A stretch of 64,000 nucleotides of DNA, taken from positions 1,774 through 65,773 of the forward strand of contig JBFLZW010000019.1 in NCBI GenBank assembly GCA_040755755.1, read 5' to 3'. Shown here piece by piece: positions 1 through 8,119 of the stretch; the stretch's first letter is position 1; each line of letters opens with the position of its first letter. Origin of the DNA: a bacterium. Lineage in GTDB: Bacteria > SZUA-182 > DTGQ01. The notes under the pieces were generated by a model. It was not told the DNA's origin and made no database searches. It saw only the letters and a list, made by a program, of their open reading frames with translations. The position numbers were made by a program, and so were the translations under genes.

Positions 1-216
1 ACTTGTCCGATCTCAGAATCGATCTTCTGGCTTAAGGTATCGATTCTTTGGTTTACTTGTCCGATCTCAGAATCGATCTTCTGGCTTAAGGTATCGATTC
101 TTTGGTTTACTTGTCCGGTCTCAGAATCGATCTTCTGGCTTAAGGTATCGATTCTTTGGTTTACTTGTCCGATCTCAGAATCAATCTTCTGGCTTAAGGT
201 ATCGATTCTTTGGTTT
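1..216 (-). repeat. 54-bp tandem repeat inside the coiled-coil gene
   Basis: Four head-to-tail copies of a 54-bp unit begin at 1, 55, 109 and 163, differing by only one or two bases. A diverged fifth unit starts at 217. The unit is 18 codons, so copy-number change keeps the reading frame. The near identity at DNA level indicates recent slippage or unequal crossing-over, and the array may continue beyond the window edge. Confidence 0.95.
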
Positions 217-488
217 ACTTGTCCAATTTCCTGCCTTACCTGCCCTATTTGAGTATCAATCTTCTGATTTAATTGACCGCCCAAGTCATCAATCTTCTGG
301 CTTATAGTATCTATCCGCTGGTTGAAATATCGAGAGCTTTCCTCTTGCTTCTGCCTGAAGTCCTCAGCATTTTTCTCAATGGCAGTGTAAATATCATCCA
401 GTGTAACCCGCTTAATTGACTTACCCGCTGCCATTATCGGCCCTGCTATCTTCCCCATGCCCTCTTTTATGTTCTCTTTGACTTTCAT
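1..488 (-). CDS. Coiled-coil repeat protein, C-terminus cut by window edge
   Basis: An open frame runs on the minus strand from an ATG at 488 to the window edge (about 162 codons visible). A ribosome-binding stretch AAAGGTGG lies about 10 nt before it, and the ATG overlaps the stop of the upstream HTH remnant in an ATGA junction. After a head of about 55 residues rich in Lys and Glu, the protein becomes a heptad-like repeat: the 18-residue unit NQRIDTLSQKIDSEIGQV recurs exactly, preceded by looser versions. No signal peptide or membrane segment is visible in the head. The repeat predicts a long parallel coiled coil; the function is unknown. Small proteins of this style often follow excisionase-like HTH genes, but I cannot name a family. 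Confidence 0.7.
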   Translation of the reverse strand, partial: MKVKENIKEGMGKIAGPIMAAGKSIKRVTLDDIYTAIEKNAEDFRQKQEESSRYFNQRIDTISQKIDDLGGQLNQKIDTQIGQVRQEIGQVNQRIDTLSQKIDSEIGQVNQRIDTLSQKIDSETGQVNQRIDTLSQKIDSEIGQVNQRIDTLSQKIDSEIGQ

Positions 489-655
489 CTCGATGCCACC
501 TTTAGATTATCAGTTTCTCTCCTGATGAATCTATCAATATCCTCTCTCAAGAATCCATAACTACGCCCTGATTTGTTACCCTTTATTTTTCCTTCATGGA
601 CCAATCTTTGGTATCATTTCAACGCCACCTTGAGTAGTTCAGTTTCACCATAGTT
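485..655 (-). pseudogene. Excisionase/MerR-like HTH remnant with internal stop
   Basis: Read on the minus strand after a TAA at 656-658, this frame gives an N-terminal stretch (YGETELLKVALK), one in-frame TGA, then YQRLVHEGKIKGNKSGRSYG followed by FLREDIDRFI and a short basic tail. The second half matches the usual recognition helix and wing of excisionase-type DNA-binding domains (aromatic near the wing, then an E-D-I-D-x-F-I helix). The TGA replaces one codon, so the gene looks inactivated by a point change unless it is read through. Its stop overlaps the ATG of the coiled-coil gene by ATGA, so the two were translationally coupled. Confidence 0.5.
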
Positions 656-679
656 TTAAGCTACTTACGATACTTTTAA

Positions 680-708
680 ATTCTATATAATTCTTATCGG
701 CACGTCAA
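680..708 (-). promoter_or_regulatory. Sigma-70-type promoter for the HTH/coiled-coil pair
   Basis: On the minus strand, TTGACG (703-708) and TAGAAT (680-685) are separated by exactly 17 bp. The start point would fall near 673, about 20 nt before the HTH remnant frame. Both hexamers match consensus at 5 of 6 positions. Confidence 0.6.
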
Positions 709-1122
709 GCAAATGATTTACCATTATTTCACCTTTGTGCCTTTCTTGTACCTGCTGACACATGGCATTTATCTTTAGTAACTGTTGCTAACAACAATTG
801 CTAATCCCTGGTCAATCTTCCCTGTCCACCAGCTCGATTCATTTAGTAACAATTTGTTTCTCATATTGTTTTACGATCTCATCCATTCTGGCATATCTCT
901 TGCCTATACAGAGGGAAAGATTATAAAAAGTTATAATCTGCGGGCCGAAGGGGGGTGCAAGGAGAGATGGCCATTATTTTAGGGATCTTATTAAGTAGGC
1001 GTAGGTGGTGTTTTGTTCTCAGGCAATATGGATTTTAAAATCCAGGAGTAAATTTTCAACACCCTGTTCCGATCATGAGGACAGATGATTCAAAGGAGAA
1101 AAAATTGTTCTTCCCAGCACAT
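709..1122. other. No recognisable gene
   Basis: This stretch carries only short open frames without ribosome-binding sites. On the minus strand near 866-930 a frame gives GKRYARMDEIVKQYEKQIVTK-like sequence ending in a stop, which could be the tail of another decayed gene, but it is too short to assign. Confidence 0.4.
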
Positions 1123-1236
1123 ACTTAGGAGTGGCCGCCATAAATAGTAAGCCAGTGTGATAGAGGACCGTAAATCTTGGTGATACGGCTCTAAAAAAAT
1201 AAAACTTACAGGCGGTTATGGCGGCCAGTACTAAGT
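1123..1236. repeat. 114-bp element bounded by 21-bp inverted repeats
   Basis: The arms at 1123-1143 and 1216-1236 are inverted copies that match at 18 of 21 positions. The three differing bases are contiguous (GAG against TAC after ACTTAG), and the shared part is TGGCCGCCATAA. The 72-bp centre is AT-rich and non-coding. No flanking target duplication is visible. It could be a MITE-like element or a structured RNA; it lacks the core sites expected of an integron attC. Confidence 0.7.
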
Positions 1237-1473
1237 GCCTTCAGAGATATGACATGAAGGCAGCAGGTGTCTGGCGTGTCAGCCAAGCCCTCGATTTTTA
1301 GGTAATCCCCAGCTCAAGTAAATCCCCAGGTATTTCAAAGTTTCAAGAATAAACATCCTGAAGTACCCTTAAAAAAGGGATAACTGTCGGTAATATCTAT
1401 GAATTGGAAAAATCCCGGATAATTTGCAAATCCCAGTCAGACAATAAAGCTCTCCAGATAGAAGGTTCTCCAG
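1237..1473. other. Intergenic DNA, nothing recognised
   Basis: Low-complexity, AT-rich spacer without a supported frame, promoter or RNA gene. It runs from the inverted-repeat element to the hairpin at the next start codon. Confidence 0.4.
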
Positions 1474-1517
1474 CATAAGGCTCCCCAATGGAGAAATAGA
1501 AAGGAATAAGCCTTATG
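1474..1517 (+). promoter_or_regulatory. Hairpin that sequesters a start codon
   Basis: CATAAGGCT (1474-1482) pairs perfectly with AGCCTTATG (1509-1517). The last three bases are the ATG of the next gene, and the probable ribosome-binding site AAAGGA lies in the 26-nt loop. Folded mRNA would bury the start codon. Whether this regulates or is fortuitous is not known. Confidence 0.4.
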
Positions 1518-2096
1518 AGTGAGCACGAGCAGCTTTTTATTTTTGTCAACGACAGTATTGATAAGACAGATGTTCCCCATTTCCCTTTTTTTGAGAGAAA
1601 GATTGATAATGACCATCACCCCCACCCAGACTCCCCTGCCACAGGGGCTCCCTGCATCAAAGGGGAGGAGAATAGTGGAGGCTCTCCTCTCAGGAGGGAG
1701 AAGTGGAAGGGATACTCCTCTCCGAGATTGGGAACATCTGTTGACAGGAGCATATTGCCGCAGCAGAAAAGCCCCCCCTTCATCAAGGTTTCCCTGATGG
1801 ATGGGAAAGGGAGGACTGTCGATGAGGTTTTGGAAAACGCCCTGTTGCCTGACAAGAACTTCAAGGACTTTTCGGGATTATTCATTGGGCTCACCAGGGC
1901 CGAGCGAATTGGTGGTAAAAGGATTCTGATTATAACCGACAACATCCTCCTTCAAATCCTGATTAAAAGTGAAGCGGCAGGGGCATGGAAGGATAGTTAT
2001 GGATTTCATGCTGACATTAAAAGGCTGATGAATAACTTTGAAGAGGTAAAAGTTGAGATCACCGGTTGGGAAAAAGAACATCGGAAGGCCGCATAA
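1515..2096 (+). CDS. RNase H-fold-like protein carrying an inserted dispersed repeat
   Basis: The C-terminal half (from about residue 90) follows the layout of bacterial RNase HI-like proteins: a strand, then a helix with GLTRAERIGGKRI, a strand with IITDN matching the second catalytic Asp strand, then a helix and a final strand with VEITGWEKEHRKA resembling the end of the fold. The N-terminal FIFVNDS could be the first strand with an Asp. The conserved Glu of the helix appears missing (KDFSGLF), so catalysis is doubtful. Residues of about 34-52 are encoded by a dispersed repeat that also occurs in a non-coding region at 37.65 kb, so this gene has absorbed an insertion in frame. The product may be a folded relic. 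Confidence 0.45.
   Translation: MSEHEQLFIFVNDSIDKTDVPHFPFFERKIDNDHHPHPDSPATGAPCIKGEENSGGSPLRREKWKGYSSPRLGTSVDRSILPQQKSPPFIKVSLMDGKGRTVDEVLENALLPDKNFKDFSGLFIGLTRAERIGGKRILIITDNILLQILIKSEAAGAWKDSYGFHADIKRLMNNFEEVKVEITGWEKEHRKAA
1616..1670 (+). repeat. Dispersed GC-rich palindromic repeat, copy 1 (in gene)
   Basis: About 55 bp with the core CTCCCCTGCCACAGGGGCTC. An inverted copy with identical core lies at 37651-37706 outside any gene. The core contains CCCCTG...CAGGGG, so it can form a small hairpin. Here it is read through in frame. Confidence 0.75.
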
Positions 2097-2135
2097 AGCG
2101 ACCTTTATCAGTAATCCGTCTTCAGTCTTTATACT

Positions 2136-2180
2136 CTGACCACTGATCACTGACCACTGACCACTGATCACTGGCCACTC
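2136..2180 (+). repeat. CTGACCACTGA-family repeat
   Basis: A run of degenerate 10-11 bp units of the type CACTGACCACTGATCACTGG. The same family recurs at 17474-17504, 43300-43325, 49089-49105 and 51623-51650, always in gaps between genes, most often just upstream of a start codon. Confidence 0.8.
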
Positions 2181-2205
2181 ATTCAGAAGGAGGTATTGTA
2201 TTACC

Positions 2206-2826
2206 ATGGATAACAAGCCAGGAAGTTTAACCAAAATATCAACGGTTAATGAGCCGGAAAGTCCGGCAAGAAAAGACAGGGGAACAGAAACGGCGGGAGT
2301 ACGATTCAGCATTTCATCCAAAAGCATAGCCAAAAAGCTGCTGCGCCTGAACATGTGGTTTATCATGGTTGGTGTTCTGGTTTTGGCCATAGCCTCCATT
2401 GTTACTTTTACCATGGGCATCGTGCGCTTTCTCCTGTTCCTGGCAAGAGACATCCATTGGCATCATTTTTCGGTGCCGCACAATTTTAATGCCGTGATCT
2501 GTGAGATCCTGGAAATCAATTTAATCGCCGTAATCCTTTTTATTTCAGCTATCGGGCTCTATCTTCTCTTTTGGAAAGATATTCGGGTTCCCGGATGGCT
2601 GACCATCAACGATGTCAATCAATTGAAGGAGAAACTGGTTGGCATTCTTATTACTGTTATGGGAGTAACCTTTCTCGAACATATCCTGGAATGGGCTGAC
2701 CCGCAGGGAACGCTTATGTTTGGAGTGGCTATTGCCCTGATCATCACCACGCTGGTATTTTACATCAAAATCATGGTCTCGGAGGGGGGAGAGGGAGGGA
2801 ATGAAAAGAATGCACACCACGGATAG
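2206..2826 (+). CDS. YqhA-type (UPF0114) inner-membrane protein
   Basis: The first 45 residues are polar and probably cytoplasmic, and at least four hydrophobic segments follow (about 48-75, 100-125, 140-163 and 170-190). The stretch PGWLTINDVNQLKEKLVGI followed by FLEHILEW is the pattern of the YqhA/UPF0114 family, whose role is not established. A strong AAGGAGGT site 11 nt upstream supports the start. The 3' end overlaps the next gene by 26 bp, so this membrane protein is probably made with the large propeller-ATPase and may anchor it. Family assignment is fairly sure; the functional link is inference. Confidence 0.75.
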   Translation: MDNKPGSLTKISTVNEPESPARKDRGTETAGVRFSISSKSIAKKLLRLNMWFIMVGVLVLAIASIVTFTMGIVRFLLFLARDIHWHHFSVPHNFNAVICEILEINLIAVILFISAIGLYLLFWKDIRVPGWLTINDVNQLKEKLVGILITVMGVTFLEHILEWADPQGTLMFGVAIALIITTLVFYIKIMVSEGGEGGNEKNAHHG

Positions 2827-5800
2827 GGAATATGATGCCTGCCCAGGTAAAGAACCCCGACAGGCGTTGAAAGACCTTTTACGCCTGGCTGAGACCAAGC
2901 TCGATCTCGTCTGGCGTTTTGAAGCAGGAGAGGAGATTACCAGCCTCTGCGTTGCTCATTATACGAGACACGATAAGCCGCAAAATCAGGTTATCGTCGG
3001 CTCGAAAGACAGTTGTGTTTATTCGCTGTCCATTGATAAGGAGCTGTTATGGAAATTCTGTGCCCAGGATGAAATCCTGGCTCTGTGCACCTCGGACCTG
3101 ACCCGTGACGGTTCAGAGGAAATCGTCGTTGGATCAAAGGACCATCACATCTATATCCTCGATCCGGAAGGCGGCCTGATAAAGGATTACCTGTGTGACG
3201 GCCCGGTGAAGGCGGTGACCGTAGCCAGAGGCGAGGGAGAGGACTCTATCGTCATCGCCGGATCTTCGAACGGCTATATCTACTTTTTCGGTTATGGGGA
3301 TGGGACTCAGTGGAAATATTATTGTGGTGACAACTGCCGGGTCACCGGTCTGTGCGTAGCCTCTCTCGGAGAGAATAAGGAGAGTGTGGTAGCCATTACC
3401 AACCGGGGGGATGTCATTATCCTGGATTATCAGGAGAAAAAGGTTCTGCGCCGGGTCAAAAAGCCCGGTTCGCTCTATGCTGTCATAGCCCAGGATATCG
3501 ATAATGACGGAACCAATGAAATCATCGTCAGTTCCGATTCCTGCTGTGTCTATGCCCTGAATAACTATGGCCGGGAGAAATGGCGGTTCAGGACCAAGGA
3601 TTCCGTCTACTCGATTCACTGCTGCGACATTGATATTGACAACCGTTTCGAAGTTGTTATCGGCACCCGCGATGATTACGTGTACGTGCTCGATGCCGAA
3701 GGAAGATACGAGTGGAAATACAAGACCGACCATAATGTCTGGAGTATCTACAGTGCACCCTTCTCACAGCAGATGAAATTCTGCGATCTCTTTGCCGGTT
3801 TGAGCAACCGGATGGTCTATTACTACCGGCTGCGCGACTGGCGGCATTATGCCAACAAGATCGATGAGTTCTATACCAAACTGCTGAGTACCGGCAAAGA
3901 GGAATGGGAGGTTCTGGAAAGCTTCAGCAGGGATGAGGATGAGTACCTTCGGCAGTTTGCCGCTCAAAAGCTGGTGACCCTGGCCAATGGCCATTCCCTG
4001 AACCAGAATATCCTGCTCTGTTTGCGGAACATGTTGAAAGATCACTCTCCCAAGGTCAGGGCCGCTGCGGTGAAGAGCATGGTCAGCCTGTCGGAATATA
4101 ACCCTGACCTGGTGGTCAGGATACTCTCGACCGAGACCTTCGAGCAGGATGAACAAGTGCGTCTCAAGATTATTCAGGGAATGTCTTCCATAGCCCTGAA
4201 CGCATCCACCAGGAGAGGGGATATCTTTAATCATCTCCAGAGATTGAGCCAGCAGTGGGAGCAGATCGACCGCAAGGCGATCATTAATCTTTTCGACGTT
4301 GCCCAGACGGAATTTATCACCGGCAATCTGAACGAAGCCCTGATCGATTTCCAGTTCCTGGCGGACCGGGGGATCGACCTTGTTTCGAAATATAAGACCG
4401 ACGGCTATGTCTGCTCGCTGACCTGCGGTGACCTGAACCAGGGCAGCAGCTCGATTATTGCCGTGGCTTCCCGGAACAACCATCTCTACATTTTCGATCA
4501 GCGGGGAAAGCTGAAATGGGACCGGTCAACGGAAACCTATGTCCAGGGAATCTTCATCGAGGATGTGGACAATGACGATCATCCTGAAGTCGTGGTCGGC
4601 GAGGCTAACGGGACCTTTCAGTTTTTCTCGGAAAATGGAGAGGAGAAGGGCAGATTTTGCTTTCCAAACCAGGTCAATGATTTTTACCCGGTCAAGGACA
4701 GGCGCGGAAAGGTCGATGGTCTGGTCATCGGAACCCAGGATGGCATGGTTTACTACCTTGATTCTTCCTGGCAGGAGAAGTGGCGCTTTCAGACCAGAAC
4801 CTGCGTTTTAAGCGTTTTTGCGGATGATATCGATCGCGACGGCTATCCGGAGATAGCTGTCAGCACCCTGCATGGGCATCTCTTTTTACTGGACCGCAAA
4901 GGAGGAGTGCGCTGGGAAAGAAATTTCCAAAGTGATATCAGGGCCATTAATTCATTGCGGGAAGAGGATGTCGATCTGATCATCGGCACCCGGAGCTGGA
5001 AGATATATGCCCTCGATGCCAGGGGAAATATCAAGTGGCTGCAATCCAGTGATCAGGTGATCAACAGGATCTGGGTATCGCAGATTCATGATGCCAAACG
5101 GATCATGGTCGCAACCCAGGGTGCCTCGCTCCTGGTTCTGGATGCCAGGGGAAACCGGGTTGGAAAAGTGGAGACCTTTGCCAACATTACCGCCCTTGCC
5201 TGTGCCGATATCAACCGTGACGGACAGAAGGAAATCATTCTGGGTTCCCAGGATGATCATGTCTATATTTATCAGTTCATCGATCGCCAGACAGTGGATG
5301 CCTACATTAAACGATGCAGGGAATTATCCGAGATCCTGGGGAAAAAATTATCCTTCGCCAGAAACGATATTCTGCGGCTCATCAAGGTCAACTTTGAAGG
5401 ACGGGATAGGAAGGACAAGGTTGTCCTGGTAGGCTACCTCGGTTCGGGGAAAACGAATATCCTCTGGCAGATCAGTTCCGGAGCTATCGGCGAGCGGTAT
5501 CTGCCGGTCTATATCAACCTCCACTATGCCAGGCTCGACAGTCTGGGAGATTTTATCTGGGATTTTGCGGAAAAAATCACCAAAGAGCTTTTCCGGAAAG
5601 GAATTTATCCTTCCTGCCCATCCAAACCGGATTTTTCCGACAATTGCCTGGAGGTGTTCCGGACCTTTTTCCGGGGCCTTTCAGCTCAACTGGAGGAGAA
5701 AATACTCCTGATCCTGTTCGACGATTTCGATTGTCTGCAAACCGAGGTTACCAGCGAGAATATCAGCCACGATGTCTTCCATCTCTTCGAGGAGATGATC

Positions 5801-8119
5801 GATACCGGCAAGTGCTATTTTGTCCTGACCGCTTCCTCGTATGACTTCGACCTCGAACGAAAGAGTGGAAATACCTTTCTGAGCAATGCCCTGATCAAGG
5901 ATGTTAACTTCGTTGACCGGTTCAGCGTCCAGCAGGAACTGTTCCGGCAACTGGGGGAGGATCTCGAAGACCGGGAGGAGGTGGTCAACAGGATCCTTGA
6001 AATTACCGGAAGCCATGCCCACTACCTTCAGATTGCCTTCAATATCATTTCAGCCTATCTTGACAGGACCAGGAAGAACCGTCTGACCAACAAGGACTGG
6101 GCCGATCTGTATTTCAGGATCATGGAGGCCATCGAGGCAGAGCTTCTCAATCCCTGGGAGACGTTCCTGGCCTGGGAAAAGGTGGTCCTCTCCTCTCTGG
6201 CCAGACTCAATCCCTACGGGGCAACCATCACGGATATCAAGAAGAACCTCGGCTTGTTCACTCCTCTGGTTTCCAGTCACCATCTGGCCAACGTCCTGAA
6301 GAACCTGACCAGAAAGTCCATCCTGAACGAAATATTCACTGACCGGGATATTCACTACAATTTTACGATCTCGGTTTTCCGTGACTGGATCAAGAAGAAG
6401 ACCAATCCCTTTCAGGTCATCAGCGAGAATGCCGAAGCCATCTTGCAGGATGTCCCCTTAAGGCTGTTTTATCATCAGCACCGCACCTGCCAGCACAGAA
6501 AACAGATGGATCTTTTCTTACAGACTATTGGCCTTGATTTCAAACAGTGGAAGGTTTTGGCAACCTTATCGCAGAAATGGGCCAAGCTGATTGACCGCAA
6601 GGGTGAAATCAATAAGACGGCCCTGGCCGATTTTGTCCGCTATTTCGCCAAATTATTGGGTTTTTCAGTCAACGAGATTATCGAGTATCCCAAACTTTCC
6701 TGTTTCCGCTTCGACACACCGGCCCTTCGTCTCAAAAAGCTGGCTGGTATGATCCTGGCTGTTCCTCTGACCTGCAAGCCCGACGAAACTGACTTTCAGA
6801 CCCTGATCGGCGTGATTGCCAACCTCGATGCAGCCCCGAATACCTTTATGGTCCTCGAACTGGAAGAAACCGGCATTTTCGAGAAACTGGTCGCCAACTC
6901 CAAGCTCGACCTTGTTCTTCTGGATCAGGAGCGGCTCAAGAGCATCTTTCTGGCCACCAGCAACTATCTCCAGGCACTCATCGATGATGTCATCCTGCAC
7001 TATGTTGATTTTGTCGATCTCTCGCCCTATGAGACCATGGGGCCGGTGGACAGCATGTTTTTCGGCCGTCTCGAAGAAATCAAGACCATGAGGCAATTGT
7101 CGCACAAAAGCTTTGCCATTATCGGGTCCCGGCAGCTCGGCAAGACCTCTCTGATGCTGAAAGTCCGTAATCTCATCTGCCACGATACCAAAATCAAGAC
7201 CCTTTTTCTGGATTGCAGCACCTATTATGATCCTCTTACCCTGTGCCAGGCCATTATCGATGGCATCTGCCATGAACGAAAGGCGGTTATCGACAGCCTG
7301 GCTGATTTCAAGAGAATCATTCATGAAATTTGCCAGAAAGAGGTCAAGCTGGCCCTTTTCCTGGATGAAATCGACACCCTCTTGTCTATCGACAAGGAGC
7401 AGAATGAATTGCTGTTCAAGACCTTTCGGGCACTGTCACAGGAAAATGCCATCAGCCTGATCGTGGCCGGGTATGAAGAACTGTCCATCAGGACCAAGGA
7501 CATCAAATCACCCCTGTTCAATTATCTTGAGCTTATCAGGCTTTCTTCACTGGACAAGCGGGCAGCCGCTCAACTGATTACCGAGCCGATCAAGGAGCTG
7601 GGGATCCGCCTCCAGGACGAAAAGGCCCTGGTCGAAGAGATCTGCGAGATCAGCTCCTGTTTTCCCAACCTTATCCAGTTCATCTGCAAACGGCTGATCC
7701 AACTGATCGCTTCTCAAAAGCGCAGGGTGATCTACCCGACGGATCTGGCCCAGGTAAAGAGGGATCCGGACTTTCAGGATTACCTGCTCAGCAGATTTTT
7801 TACCAATCTTACTCCTCTGGGTAAAATCATTACCCTGCTTCTGGCAGGAAGACAGGAGATGCCCGCTTCTTTGATTGATGAAAAGCTGCGGCAAAATAAT
7901 ATCTATTTATCGATGCTGGAATTATCCGAAGAAATTGACCGGCTGATTATTGCCTCGGTTTTTTCCCGGACAAAGCAGGGTCTGCGGTTCAGCCTGCCCT
8001 ATTTCTCGCAGGTTCTTGCCCAGAACATGGAAAAGGAACTTTTATTGAAACAACTTTTCAGGGAGGTACATAATGGAAAACACGATTCCCTTCAAGTACA
8101 CCGGTCCGTTGGATCCTGA
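2801..8119 (+). CDS. Giant beta-propeller / HEAT / beta-propeller / dual P-loop ATPase
   Basis: A 1772-residue soluble protein. Residues of about 30-350 form a propeller of PQQ/FG-GAP-like repeats with D-I-D-x-D-x-x-x-E-I/V blades (DIDNDGTNEIIV is one). Residues of about 365-470 are HEAT-like helices, then a helical linker. A second propeller spans about 527-840, again with DVDNDDHPEVVVG-type motifs. The first NTPase has Walker A GYLGSGKTN (about 877) and Walker B ILFDDFD (about 971). The second has SRQLGKTSL (about 1442) and LFLDEIDTL (about 1519), followed by winged-helix-like sequence. The second module resembles AAA-like STAND ATPases and the neighbouring gene. No signal peptide is seen. 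It sits between a membrane protein and another ATPase, overlapping both. I infer a sensing or scaffold NTPase; the architecture is not one I recognise as characterised. Confidence 0.85.
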   Translation: MKRMHTTDREYDACPGKEPRQALKDLLRLAETKLDLVWRFEAGEEITSLCVAHYTRHDKPQNQVIVGSKDSCVYSLSIDKELLWKFCAQDEILALCTSDLTRDGSEEIVVGSKDHHIYILDPEGGLIKDYLCDGPVKAVTVARGEGEDSIVIAGSSNGYIYFFGYGDGTQWKYYCGDNCRVTGLCVASLGENKESVVAITNRGDVIILDYQEKKVLRRVKKPGSLYAVIAQDIDNDGTNEIIVSSDSCCVYALNNYGREKWRFRTKDSVYSIHCCDIDIDNRFEVVIGTRDDYVYVLDAEGRYEWKYKTDHNVWSIYSAPFSQQMKFCDLFAGLSNRMVYYYRLRDWRHYANKIDEFYTKLLSTGKEEWEVLESFSRDEDEYLRQFAAQKLVTLANGHSLNQNILLCLRNMLKDHSPKVRAAAVKSMVSLSEYNPDLVVRILSTETFEQDEQVRLKIIQGMSSIALNASTRRGDIFNHLQRLSQQWEQIDRKAIINLFDVAQTEFITGNLNEALIDFQFLADRGIDLVSKYKTDGYVCSLTCGDLNQGSSSIIAVASRNNHLYIFDQRGKLKWDRSTETYVQGIFIEDVDNDDHPEVVVGEANGTFQFFSENGEEKGRFCFPNQVNDFYPVKDRRGKVDGLVIGTQDGMVYYLDSSWQEKWRFQTRTCVLSVFADDIDRDGYPEIAVSTLHGHLFLLDRKGGVRWERNFQSDIRAINSLREEDVDLIIGTRSWKIYALDARGNIKWLQSSDQVINRIWVSQIHDAKRIMVATQGASLLVLDARGNRVGKVETFANITALACADINRDGQKEIILGSQDDHVYIYQFIDRQTVDAYIKRCRELSEILGKKLSFARNDILRLIKVNFEGRDRKDKVVLVGYLGSGKTNILWQISSGAIGERYLPVYINLHYARLDSLGDFIWDFAEKITKELFRKGIYPSCPSKPDFSDNCLEVFRTFFRGLSAQLEEKILLILFDDFDCLQTEVTSENISHDVFHLFEEMIDTGKCYFVLTASSYDFDLERKSGNTFLSNALIKDVNFVDRFSVQQELFRQLGEDLEDREEVVNRILEITGSHAHYLQIAFNIISAYLDRTRKNRLTNKDWADLYFRIMEAIEAELLNPWETFLAWEKVVLSSLARLNPYGATITDIKKNLGLFTPLVSSHHLANVLKNLTRKSILNEIFTDRDIHYNFTISVFRDWIKKKTNPFQVISENAEAILQDVPLRLFYHQHRTCQHRKQMDLFLQTIGLDFKQWKVLATLSQKWAKLIDRKGEINKTALADFVRYFAKLLGFSVNEIIEYPKLSCFRFDTPALRLKKLAGMILAVPLTCKPDETDFQTLIGVIANLDAAPNTFMVLELEETGIFEKLVANSKLDLVLLDQERLKSIFLATSNYLQALIDDVILHYVDFVDLSPYETMGPVDSMFFGRLEEIKTMRQLSHKSFAIIGSRQLGKTSLMLKVRNLICHDTKIKTLFLDCSTYYDPLTLCQAIIDGICHERKAVIDSLADFKRIIHEICQKEVKLALFLDEIDTLLSIDKEQNELLFKTFRALSQENAISLIVAGYEELSIRTKDIKSPLFNYLELIRLSSLDKRAAAQLITEPIKELGIRLQDEKALVEEICEISSCFPNLIQFICKRLIQLIASQKRRVIYPTDLAQVKRDPDFQDYLLSRFFTNLTPLGKIITLLLAGRQEMPASLIDEKLRQNNIYLSMLELSEEIDRLIIASVFSRTKQGLRFSLPYFSQVLAQNMEKELLLKQLFREVHNGKHDSLQVHRSVGS

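Noticed and set aside
1-216. CRISPR array
   Set aside because: The repeat units are adjacent without spacers, keep a reading frame and encode a coiled coil on the minus strand.
785-982. 65-codon plus-strand frame
   Set aside because: No ribosome-binding site or motif, and the base composition is like the surrounding non-coding DNA.
1123-1236. Integron attC site
   Set aside because: The arms lack the conserved core sites and unpaired bases expected of attC, and no integrase is near.
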